Of a stretch of 64,000 nt of DNA, positions 37,854 to 49,158 are shown in pieces. How positions within the stretch are numbered: position 1 is the stretch's first letter; the number at the start of each line of letters is the position of its first letter. The stretch is from Argopecten irradians (Eukaryota; Mollusca; Bivalvia; Pectinida; Pectinidae): the NCBI RefSeq assembly GCF_041381155.1, contig NC_091141.1, forward strand, positions 20,480,828 to 20,544,827. The letters are read 5' to 3'. The position numbers and the translations under genes were made by a program. The notes under the pieces were generated by a model. It saw only the letters and a list, made by a program, of their open reading frames with translations, did not search any database and had not been told where the DNA came from.

Positions 37854-38405
37854 AGGCCTCTCCTACCTCCAGACTAGATCTAGGCCTCTTCTACCTCCAG
37901 ACTAGATCTAGGCCTCTTCTACCTCCAGACTAGATCTAGGCCTCTCCTACCTCCAGACTAGATCTAGGCCTCTCCTACCTCCAGACTAGATCTAGGCCTC
38001 TCCTACCTCCAGACTAGATCTAGGCCTCTCCTACCTCCAGACTAGATCTAGGCCTCTCCTACCTCCAGACTAGATCTAGGCCTCTCCTACCTCCAGACTA
38101 GATCTAGGCCTCTCCTACCTCCAGACTAGATCTAGGCCTCTTCTACCTCCAGACTAGATCTAGGCCTCGCCTACCTCCAGACTAGATCTACGTCTCTCCT
38201 ACCTCCAGACTAGATCTAGGCCTCTTCTACCTCCAGACTAGATCTAGGTCTCTCCTACCTCCAGACTAGATCTAGGCCTCGCCTACCTCCAGACTAGATC
38301 TAGAGATGCTGTATACTTAGGCCTCTCTTACCTGCAGACTAGATCTAGGCCTCTCCTACCTCCAGACTAGATCTAGGCCTCTCCTACCTGCAGACTAGAT
38401 CTAGA
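37854..38405 (+). repeat. 28-bp minisatellite with AGATCT and AGGCCT palindromes
   Basis: About 19 units of 28 bp (ggcctctcctacctccagac, then tagatcta), with two interruptions near the right end (tagagatgctgtatac and tagagatactgaatac). It is downstream of MYG1. Confidence 0.95.
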
Positions 38406-40795
38406 GATACTGAATACAGTATCATTAAATCAATGGATAAACAGACAAAACTTTCACTTCTTCTAGTATAATTAAATAGTAGTTACTGTATGGGCCTGAA
38501 ACAAATATCTACCCGGGCACCCTTAATAGCGACAACAAACGACGATATTCAAATCGTTCTCATTATTTCATTTTTGCATCAATCTTCAAAAAACTTGGTA
38601 GAAATGTTTATTTTAATGTACTGAATAACATATCTCGTGTTGTCACTAATGTTTCCTCGTATTTAAGGTGTTGTCATTTCTTGTCACTTGTTGTCGTTTC
38701 TTGTCATTATTAAGGGAAACCCTACTGACTGGTGTATATCTACTGACAGAAACAATACAAACATCAAGTCACAGTTCAATGGCATTTTAATGAACACTGA
38801 TGTATGTATATGAAGAGAAATGAATTGATGAAAATTAAATGTTTTTGTCATGTACAAATCTAGACAAATTGTGAAATTATCAATTTGTTGATTGATTCAA
38901 CTTAACAAAATCAAAATAACATTCAAGCTAATGATGTCAAAACTTCTTTTTTTTATTCTCATTAAAACCTACCATCATTAATATTGACCACTGATCTGGG
39001 GTAACATGGCCATATACAACTAATTGGTGTAAAAGTCATTTCAGAAAGGATTCAGCTGTGGAAAAACTCGAATCCCGTGCAGTCAAAACTGACTTCAAAC
39101 CTACACTTTTGACTACGAGATGGAAGGCTATAGGTAGGGCCACCCTAACCACTTTCCACGTGGCCAGACAGCACAACTTATGGTACTAGGTGTTTTGTCG
39201 AAATAAAACCACTAGTGATAGGGTCTGATCAATTTTTCTGTAATTACAAGAATTAACTGCTGTTAATCTAGTAAGATAATACCCTGCGAATGTTCATCTA
39301 AAAATCCTTAACATTTAATTTTAGCCAATACACAATTAATTCTAAGTAAAGATGCATGTACGTATGTACATGTACATGCTTTTGGAGTTATGTTATACAA
39401 GGTTGCATTTGTCTTTCATACACACAAAAAGTTGTATAAGACTAATTCTAAGTTAAACCAACCACTATACAAGGGCTTCACATGCTGTTTTATTAAAACC
39501 CTACGATATGTGAATATTTAATTATTTCTTTGTTCAAACAATGGTTTCATTGATAGCTAATTATATAAAAACATGAAAAAAAAAATACATGAAGTAGGAA
39601 ATCACAACGACATTACTGACACTTCCTAATGTATATAAAATGAAATAATGTACATAATAACACCATAAATCTGCTACGTGGATAAAAATGTAGATTTCTC
39701 ATGATGACAGAGCAAAGACGGTAAAGTTAGAAACTATAAATAGGAACACAAAAGTATGAAATTAAATACATATCGTGTATATGAGCAATTGTATGAAATT
39801 TTTCACAAACACAATAAAAGAAGGAGAAATGCATCATGTAATCCTACTATAATTACACCTTGAAGGTGATCTATCACTTAGTAGTTATGTACAATGCAAT
39901 GAAATTATGGTAAAATTGTTAATACATGCAAAACACTTTTTGGACAAATTATGAATGCATAAACAATCATATATGTGTAAAGCCTCATCATTATTTCAAG
40001 AATTTTGAAGAATAGAGACATATTGATAAAACAGTTACATTATATGAATAATGGGACTAATTTGCATACCAGGTGATAACCGATAACGTTTGTGCCGGCG
40101 CGGACTAATGTTTCTATTGGTGACGGAATGGTATTGAAAGATGATATCCCGTGCTAATGCCATTTTAGCAGGAAGATTACATTCCTTCACTGGAGATACT
40201 AGTCCTGCACAGACGTTATCTGGTATCACTTGGTACATGAATTATTCCAATGTAGCCAAGCCTTGTGAACTTGCTGTCAATTCAATAGGACCCTACTAAT
40301 AGTTACTTGCATGGTATAAAGACATCCTGATTTGACGATATTTGTCGTCAGATTATACTCCATTGTAATTTTGGCTAATTAATCTGACAGCACTGTTGGG
40401 TAAAAAGTGTATTTGTGAAATAATAAAATTCTAGATTTACCTTTACTTATTCACATCTCAATGCACAGAGGACACACAAAGTCAATGTTATCTGTTACAT
40501 TATAAACTTGTTCATCTAGCGTTTGATTCTATGGCGACACCCTTGGGTTTGAGTCATGAACAACTCCTGACCTTGCTGGTGAAGACTTATAGATCATATC
40601 ATTACATGATATTGCTGCCATACGTTCTCAGGAAAGCATCTGTCACAGACTCGGTTGAGAGATTTAACGGACATGTATTGAACAGAACCTCTCCAGGAAG
40701 ATTGTGAGATACCTAAGACAGTGTCTACTTTAACACTGACCATATGTCTACACATTGGCAAATAACGGCTCAGACCTGTAGTATCCTCATTTGTC
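38406..40795. other. Intergenic DNA between convergent MYG1 (+) and DCAF7 (-)
   Basis: AT-rich, with no gene recognised. It should include the DCAF7 3' UTR next to 40796. A possible tRNA-like SINE fragment on the minus strand lies at about 39060-39170 (ccacgtggaaagtggttagg on the minus strand as an A-box-like region). Frames at 40035-40238 and 40594-40923 are shadows. Confidence 0.45.
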
Positions 40796-43700
40796 TCAGA
40801 CCCGCAGTATTTCGAGACAGTTATTGTAACAGATTGAGATCCAGTCAGGTTGTGTCGACGACCATTGTGTCTGGTTGATTTCGCCGCCTGCTGTGTACGC
40901 CAAAATGGGATCCTCGATCGCACGAGGCATGGACTGGATGTCCCATATTAGGGCCTGGTGGTCATCAGCTGCAAAGAGAGAGAGGTGAAGGTCAAATACA
41001 TGTGGCTGTATTGTTATCAAATGGTTCGTACAGAAATTAAAAAAAATATTCAAGGACTTTTCAAGGCCTTTTTTGTCATTTTCAAGGCCCCATTGAAATC
41101 AAATTTAGAATCAATCAATGCAAAAATCAAATGTTCTGTTAGCTACAACTTCTGGAACAATAGCTTAAATGATCATTTACCATCACCGATGATTATGAAT
41201 GAAACAAAATTCATTAAATGAAGTTCTGGGATATGTCTAAAGCAGAACGAGAACACAGTCCGGAGTCCTGCATTGAAAAATATGGATTTCATGTTGATTC
41301 CCACAATACTTCTGCCGCAAGTTTGATCAAATTTCAAGTTCATTTACGCTATAATACAAATTTTGAATGAGGAATCAAATGTCATTTTAGAAAAAAACTA
41401 AACTTTTCAAGGCCTTTTGGTTAATTCAAGGACTTTTCAAGGCCAAACTCTTAATTTAAGGACTTTCAAGGCCAACACATATAAATTCAAGGACTTTTCA
41501 AGGCCTGTACCTACCATGTCAATGATAACAGACTTAAGGAACATGCCTTCTTTAGAACACCAGAAAAACATTGAAATTCTTAACATAAAATGTAAATTTG
41601 ACGTTGATTGCTAATCAGTTGTAGAATCATAACAATACTGATAAAGGACATCGATGAAGCGTAAACAAGTTTTTCAAGTTTTATTATAACCAAATGCAAT
41701 ACAGCATATAGGCAGCAATATACATTATATTAAATCAAAATTCACACATAATATACAAGATGGCGTAGGACAATCCCATACACATAAATATATAAAGAAT
41801 CCATTGACGTTTAAGTTTGTTACAAACATCTTAATAAAGGAACAAGTATCGATTTTCATAAGTTTGTTTTTTTTGGAGTTTCAATTTGATAGCCTAGAGC
41901 TGTTTTACATTTAGGAATGTTCCTTGATTTATCAATTATCCAACACATATGTGATGAAAAGGTGTCTATAAAAGCTTTCATAATGTAGGAAGGGCATGTT
42001 GACTAAATGGAAGATGATATAACCCTCACTCATACCAATAAATACCTGATACTAAAACCACATCAATTAATCTTGTAAAAGATGTAAAAATTGGCTTTGT
42101 GCATGTAACTTTAAAAGTTGAATGTTTCCACCATAAACCAGTAAATTATAAGTATGTTTGTGTATAGCTAGCTCAGAAACAAGTGCCAAAGCTGTAAAGC
42201 CCAACTCTATGACAACTTAGATATGTGATCCAGTATTTATTACATCCAGGCCTTACCTGCTGTACAATTTATATACAACCACACAGGCAATATTTCTTCA
42301 CATGAAATTCACTTGGTTTTTCACATAACTCAACTGAAATTTTTCACATGAATTTCAGGTGATTTTTTTTTCACGTGAACTTCACATGAATTTCATGTGA
42401 AATTTTTTACCTGAATTTGCAAAGTGAATTTGCAATTAACATAAAGAAATATTTATTAGGTAGGCCTTACCTGCTGTACAGATGTGGCAGCTGGAGTGTG
42501 GAGCCCAGGCGATGCCGTTCACACAGGCTCGGTGATTGTTGAGTCTGGCCACTGGAGTACATGGTACTCGCACGTCCAGTATTATAACCTGAAATCAACA
42601 AAACTCTATTTATAGGTGCTAGCTTATAAATGACTAAGCAGTCATAGCATTAATTTTTCGGCTTATATTTACATATAGTTAGATACATTCATCTAAGACC
42701 TTCCCTTTAATTACATATGATCATGACCAATCTGCTGATATTAAAACAGCATATAGGTCTGTGTCTAAACAAAATGTCGAAATTATACTTTATAGAAAAA
42801 AAAAAGTAAAAAAAGACACCATTAAGAGATTTATGAATTTTCTTAAAACAGAAATGGATAAGATTATCACTTCTAACCTCGAGAGAATCCATTGCCATGG
42901 TAGCTAGGTAGTTGGGGTCCTGTTTGTTCCAGCCCAGTCTGAGCAGAGGGTGATGTTGAGGATCCTCATATATAATGGTGGAATGTTCTAGGTGTCGCAG
43001 ATCAAACATCCGCACGGACCCATCGGCACCTATACCATATACATCATCACATCAGAGACCAAGGTTTAAAGTTTATATTCTAATTCAATATTCATTAATT
43101 TGTATGTACCTGTTTTTTGTTGTGAAATTAGGAATAGATAACTCACAAACATTTGTATAACCCAGTATTCAAACTATACAATCATTTTTGGCAGTCAAAC
43201 GTTTAAGATGTTGATGGAGCTGGGAATAGGATGATAAAGTGAAATACTCTGGTTAACTTTGAGGTAATGAGACTAGGTTTGACTGTCTATACTGTGGATT
43301 AACTCTCACCATACTTACCAACACTTGCGAACATGTCCCGGCCCCCTCCAGCCCGACTAAAAGCGATGTCGTAGACTTCCTTGTCGTGTGCGATGAGCTG
43401 TGTCTTTACATGGCCGGATACAACATTCACCCGACCCAACACTTGTCCAGTCTGAAAATATAGACATGAGATGAATACAATAAACTTTACAGTTTCAGTA
43501 GCTGAGATTAATTTACGTAAAATAAATCAATTATTATAATAAATCACCTGATGGTACAACAAAAAGCCCAAAGATCAAATGTCACCTATTTTTTATTAAC
43601 TCACTTATTAAATTCTTTAACAATAGATCCCAGAGGGATCTTGGCGCCCACCTAAGAATGATCTATATCTGACAAAGGAAAGATGGATCTTTTCTCTACT

Positions 43701-46700
43701 TTTTAAACTTTTTCAAACATACTACATATAAAATTTGAGACAGATCGCTTCAGTACCTTTTGAGAAATAGCGGTAACAAACTTCAACTATCAAAATCCAA
43801 GATGACTCCTTGGCGGCCATCTTGTTGATCAATCGGTCCCAAATCACAATATGCACAACTAGGGCCCTAGGGGAACCTACATATGAATTTTGAGACAGAT
43901 CCCTTCAGTACTTTCTGAGAAATAGCGATAACAAACTTTGAATAACAAAATCCAAGATGGCTGCCTGGCGGCCATCTTGTTCACCGATCGGTCCCAAAAT
44001 GCAATATGCACAACTAGGTCCCTAGGGGAACCTACATATGAAATTTGAGACAGATCCCTTCAGTACTATCTGAGAAATAGCCATAGCAAACTTTAACTAT
44101 CAAAATCCAAGATGGCGGCCTGGCAGCCATCTTGTTCACCGATTTGGTCCAAAAATGCAATATGCACAACAAGGGCCCTAGGGGAACCTACATATTAAAT
44201 TTGAGAAAGATCCCTTCAGCACTTTTTGAGAAATAGGGATATCAAACCTTAACTATCAAAATCCAAGATGGCCGCCTGGCGGTCATCTTGTTTTTTCCTA
44301 TCAGCCTCAAAATCTGCACAGTTAGGGACCAAGGCCCTCCATGTGAAGTTTGAACAAAATTCCTTCAGTAGTTCTCAAGAAATATCGATAACAAGCTTCC
44401 ACTGTCAAAATCAAAGATGGCTGCCTGGCGGCCATCTTGTTTTTCGGATCAGCCTCAAAATCTGTATGGCACAACTAGGGACCAAGGGTAACCTCCATGT
44501 GAAGTTTGAACAAAATCCCTTCAGTAGTTCTCAAGAAATATCGATAACAAACTTCAACTGCCAAAATCAAAGATGGCTGCCTGGCGGCCATCTTGTTTTT
44601 CCGATCAGCCTCAAAATCTGTATGGCACAACTAGGGACCAAGGGTAACCTCCATGTGAAGTTTGAACAAAATCCCTTCAGTAGTTCTCAAGAAATATCGA
44701 TAACAAACTTCAACTGCCAAAATCAAAGATGGCTGCCTGGCGGCCATCTTGTTTTTCCGATCAGCCTCAAAATCTGTATGGCACAAATATGGACGAAGGG
44801 GACCCTCCATGTGAAGTTTAAACAAAATCCCTGCAGCAGTTTTTAAGAAATAGTGATAACAAGCATTGTTTAAGGACGGACGACGGACAGCGGATGACGG
44901 ACGACGGACCACAGATGCAGGACGATTTGAATAGCCCACCATCTGATGATGGTGGGCTAAAAATCCTAGATGGTTTCATGACCTTGATTGAAGCCTGATT
45001 GTTAAAAACTATACGGTATATAGATACAGAATTTGTTCATTAAAATCTGTCTAAGTTTTATCAAAATCAAGTGGCTTGTAGTACATAGAAGTCAGCTGAA
45101 GACAATTGTATTCTTTATCAACTAAATACTTACCTCTAAACCCCATATCGTACAGGTTGTGTCAATACTTGAAGTTCCAAGTAAATTGGGGTCAACTTCA
45201 TTCCAATCAAATGATGTTAATGGGGCACAAAAGTCTGAATTTTTATTCTGAAATTTAAAATTTTAATTATTATGAGTGAAATAGTGGTTAGAACAGTCTT
45301 AATAATGTAATATCACACTTATGAATAACAATATAAAGGTAAGATAGACATGTCCATACAAACTATAAATAGGTCATGGTCGACTTTTTACGCCCTATTG
45401 TCAGCCAGGGTCATTTAAGGATGTTTTAGGTTCGGAAGGTGGAGGAAAGCTAAATACCCACCAGAGAAAAATCACCAAACTATGTTCATTAGCTACCAGC
45501 TGCCTCACTCGTGTTTTAAACTTAATTACAACAGAGAAGGCAGGTGGTTATAATGTCAGAACACCTTCTCCACTTAGATCTGCCACTTGTCCACAAAAAT
45601 GTCCTTTATAGAGCATATACAATGGTCAACAGGTAACCTATAATGATTGGGCTCTATCATGATCGAGTCAAAAGAAATATTGAAAACATGTATTTATAGG
45701 TTTTTTTGGTTTGTTTAGTTTTACGTCCTATTAACAGCCAGGGTCATGTAAGGACGTGCCAGGGTTTTTGGTGGAGTAAAGCCGGAGTACCCAGCGAAAA
45801 ACCACAGGCCAGCAGTCAGTACCTGTATTTATAGTCAAACATTGTTATCATAAAGTCTATCATATTTTGTTCACAAGGTAGGGGGCGGTCTTTTTAAGTA
45901 AAATACAGTTTATATAGGTAAAGTTTTGTTTGATTAGATTATATGAGTGAATACTTTACATTGTTAAGTAGGCACTCTAATCGTGTTTCATTGTCACTGC
46001 TGACTCGCCACACCCTTAGGTAATCACCACTCGTAGCCAGCAGGTCGGGGAAAACACCTTTCTGTAATGACAAAATAATTAAACCAGTTTCACACTTTTC
46101 TTTAACGACAAAATGTCAATATCAAAGTAACATAGCACAAAAGCATCAGCACTGTAGGAATTAGCTAGACCTCTGGGTGCTCTCCATTATTGTTATATAC
46201 CATAAATACTGTATAACTATTTGTTTTTGTTATTTTGCAGGACATTGCTACGATCACAAAAATTTTATCCATGAAATATTGAGAAATGTTTAAAATTGTT
46301 AAAATCTAATTTTCTTCCATTGAGTTTAAATTGTGTAAATTTTCGGCTGTGTCAATAATAGGCTTACAGTATCTAATACCGAAAAAAATAGAATTAGATG
46401 TGCCAAGTCTATCATTATGTCTTGAAAATGAATAAACTTATTATAATAAAAATATCTTTAAGCATTGTAATCAGCTGTAATCACTCACAGAATCTGGTAT
46501 CCACATAATTTTGGTGGTTGGGTATGGGTGGTCAAACGTGCTCTTTGATGTGAATTCCGATGTTTCTTCATCAAGGGAGACAATCTGGACCTGTGATAAT
46601 AGAAACTAAAATGTTAAGTTTGACCACAGCTCTAGTGATAGAGGTCATCATCAAATTTGTGTAATTTACAAAAGAAATAAAATAAACAAACGATGGTTTC

Positions 46701-47388
46701 ATCTTTTCAGTCTGCATTTGAAAAAAATATATGGAAATTCAAGCAAGTAAATATAATTTATAATTTTATAAGTTAATAAACTTGAGGCCTTGAAAAGTGA
46801 GAGAAAGCAATTATAGACTGGACATAGGGTTGCATTTTGGGTCAAACACGATTATCATCAATACAGGATCGAATGTTTTAAGATCCCAAAACGACGTGAG
46901 TAAAGTACAATTTACCATTGATTAGTCCCTCCTTCCGGTGTTTATGACCACTGACTTCACAAAAATCACATCAAATGATGAAGCCGTCATCATCAGATAC
47001 ACAGGCAATATTTCTTCTCATGAATTACACATGAATTTTTTTTTCATGTGAGATTCATGTGAAGAAATATTGCCTCTATAGAAGAACTAATCAATGGTAA
47101 CTTGTACTTTACCCACATTGTTTTTGGGATCTCGAAACCATCGATTACGATTTTTTTTAAAGGAAGTACTAAATTTCAATGAAGTACCAGTAATCTGTAC
47201 GCTTTATGTTAATTTGAATAACAATAGATCACCTTGTTGTTGTATTCCTCCACAAAACTTCCAAGTGCCAATCTGAAACGTTTGTCTGGTCTGATGCTCC
47301 AGTTCATGCTGTACACGGTCCATGGTGCTTCGTACTTATAAATCTCCTTCCTCTTGGTAGGAGGCTGAGAGGAGGGCAGGGCACACAT
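40796..47388 (-). CDS. DCAF7: DCAF7/WDR68 WD40 scaffold protein, complete
   Basis: A WD40 propeller scaffold that binds DYRK1A/HIPK2 kinases and CUL4-DDB1 complexes; one of the most conserved WD proteins. Eight coding exons on the minus strand, all GT-AG and in phase: 47388-47233 (starts [20 protein letters not shown]), 46590-46489 ([16 protein letters not shown]), 46061-45960 ([14 protein letters not shown]), 45247-45134 ([16 protein letters not shown]), 43451-43319 ([20 protein letters not shown]), 43029-42878 ([20 protein letters not shown]), 42588-42471 ([20 protein letters not shown]), 40968-40796 ([12 protein letters not shown], ends CLEILRV). Total about 349 residues against 342 in human; the extra length is in the N-terminal leader. 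An acceptor-like ctatag just before the ATG suggests a non-coding first exon. Introns carry a pearl-like element, SINEs and foldback elements. Confidence 0.98.
41040..41512. repeat. Dispersed 'caaggacttttcaaggcc' repeats
   Basis: Five or so copies of ttcaaggacttttcaaggcc and shorter forms at 41050-41095 and 41405-41510 bracket about 310 bp of unique DNA in a DCAF7 intron. They may be the repeated ends of a small non-autonomous DNA element. The ORF at 41417-41614 is repeat translation. Confidence 0.6.
42248..42480. mobile_element. Palindromic element flanked by a 19-nt copy of the DCAF7 exon-7 donor
   Basis: AGGCCTTACCTGCTGTACA occurs at 42248-42266 and again at 42462-42480. The right copy is the end of DCAF7 exon 42588-42471 with its donor (minus strand CAG|GTAAGG). 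Between the copies lies a palindrome-rich stretch (ggcaatatttcttcacatga ... aaagaaatattta) related to the hairpin at 47.0 kb. This is either a long target duplication or a tandem duplication later filled by the element. Confidence 0.8.
43619..44963 (+). mobile_element. Pearl-like element, 'GCCCACC' subfamily
   Basis: It starts aacaatagatcccagaggga, then tcttggcgcccacc. About eight tandem units of ~150 bp follow (aaaatccaagatggcggcct ... gccatcttgtt ... cccttcagtactttctgaga), then GACGGACGACGG microsatellite-like DNA and a hairpin of arms TAGCCCACCATC and GATGGTGGGCTA (44932-44959) followed by AAAA. The left GCCCACC is complementary to GGTGGGC of the hairpin. The repetitive 192-residue ORF at 44268-44846 is not a gene. 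It lies in a DCAF7 intron. Confidence 0.85.
45384..45592 (-). repeat. tRNA-derived bivalve SINE, near full length
   Basis: Reverse orientation: cgccctattgtcagccaggg and tcatttaaggatg is the tail, followed by the body (ggaggaaagctaaatacc). The head region (ggtggttataatgtcagaac, then accttctccact) is the reverse of the A-box area. DCAF7 intron. Confidence 0.72.
45714..45828 (-). repeat. tRNA-derived bivalve SINE, 3' part
   Basis: 'ttttacgtcctattaacagc', 'cagggtcatgtaaggacgtg' and 'gccggagtacccagcgaaaa' match the reverse complement of the SINE body and tail. It is cut off at 'cagtcagtacct'. DCAF7 intron. Confidence 0.8.
46848..47152. mobile_element. ~305-bp foldback element with a nested hairpin
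   Basis: The left end (agatcccaaaacgacgtgag, taaagtacaatttaccattg, attagt) and the right end on the other strand (agatcccaaaaacaatgtgg, gtaaagtacaagttaccatt, gattag) form inverted repeats of about 70 bp. Inside is a second hairpin (47006-47076) with ~32-bp arms beginning GGCAATATTTCTTC. DCAF7 intron. No coding capacity. Confidence 0.82.
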
Positions 47389-49158
47389 GGTGCTTGATTC
47401 CTATAGACAATCACTTCATTTTATAGCTAATGCTATATAGATATTACCATATATATTACAACCTTATATTAATCAAGCTGTTCAAAACCATTGAAGTTAA
47501 CTTATTCAAGGCAAAATCACTTTTCCAACTGCATCTTTTTGGAGCTTACATGGAGTATTGGTAATTTTATAAGTTCAATTGATATTTGTTCACTCCTAAA
47601 AATATAAATAATCAAAGAACCAATACATACATTATAGTTGAAATGCATCTATAAAATTATTATGCATAATAATATTTGTTATTAGTTTACTGGTAAAGAA
47701 ATTGAATAATATAAGAAGCCAATTTAAGCTTTATAACAATGAATATCACACTACCATAAAAAGTAGTTGTTTTGTTTTTGTCTTTTTTACTTTAATTATA
47801 TTTATGCCAATGATACTAACAGTTAATTTGTTATTTTTCTGCTTTTGTGTTAAATATTAGATTTTTTATTTACTTTCAATGCTATATTAATACAATATAA
47901 ATGATCAGTACGAAAGAAAAGGTTTTGGTATTGGTAATAATAACATATGTACTGTATATATACAAATGTTAATGGTTACAAAATTAATAATAAAATCAAA
48001 ACATTATAATTATCAATATGTTTCACTCAATTAATTAAAAAATAAATTTTGCAGGATGGGTCGATGGGCAATTCTGTGTACGACTACGTGCATGAGCAAG
48101 TGAATAGCACATTTATTTTAACAGCCGACAAACCTGCATAACCTAACACTGATACATTTCAGTGTATACAATTGGGTTTTTTCACAGTATTTAAGAATGC
48201 GCTTGAGATGTTACAATATACAGGGCTCACCCTGGATTTATTCATATCCGAGCCAATATTCCGCATATTTTGTGGAGTCTAGAAGATAGGTGGCTCATAT
48301 GTGCTGCTGCAGAATTTTCTGTAGCAGCCTGAAGGCCACCGAAGCTAGATCTGTAAAGATAAATGAATACGGTGTGCATGCACAATTCACAGGATGAGCC
48401 CTGGACAACAATCATATTAACATTGGTAAATTGACATTATTGCATAGAGCTGTAACATAGTCACCAGCTAATGATAAACATAATATGTTATAAATCAATT
48501 AACAGTTAGAATCGGTACAAACATTATTACACTATGCACGCGCATTGTGTCATTAGTTAGGTTGAATTTTGATTTGATGTGCAGTGACTTGGTGAGTGAG
48601 TCAGTCAAGTGAAAGATTTACTCAAAACATAAGTTCAGTGCTTATTTGCTAATTGCTAAGGATTTTACCATCATCACACATTAACAAACTTATGAAAATC
48701 AACATAATTACCTGCAAGGTGTACCAAGAAAAGAAGTTATTTTGGATTTTTCATACAGACATAAAATCTAATCCTCAAATAATTTACTAAGTACCAACAA
48801 CTGGTCTTGTAATTATTTTACGACACTGAGGTAAGCAATGTCATTCATTTATATTGAATTTGAAATAATTTTATTTTACAGTTCATGGAAACTCAGAAGA
48901 TAAAAATATTTTATTTTCACGCTTAAATATTTTATTTTATTAAAATAAATCCTAATTTCTTTGTTTACGACAAACCTTAGATTGTAAATAATCGATCGCG
49001 GTTTTAAATGCGCTTTGAAGAGTTTACCGTTCGATTCAAACACGTAAAGGTCCTCGATGAAATGACCTTGACCGATTAGTTAGCGGGAAAGCGACATCTT
49101 GCAAGTTGAGATATGATGAGTTTACTCAAATTGTATTTTGATATGTAAATAAGGCAAA
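47389..49158. promoter_or_regulatory. Head-to-head intergenic region of DCAF7 and PAXIP1
   Basis: About 1.8 kb between the DCAF7 start (minus) and the PAXIP1 start (plus), so it must hold both promoters, possibly bidirectional, and the likely DCAF7 5' non-coding exon. The stretch 48990-49100 before PAXIP1 is richer in CpG than its surroundings. No TATA box is claimed. Confidence 0.6.

Noticed and set aside
40594-40923. 109-residue minus-strand ORF overlapping the last DCAF7 exon
   Set aside because: Out-of-frame shadow of the DCAF7 coding exon and its 3' flank.
44268-44846. 192-residue ORF with repeated LPGGHLVF units
   Set aside because: Translation of the ~150-bp tandem core of a pearl-like element.
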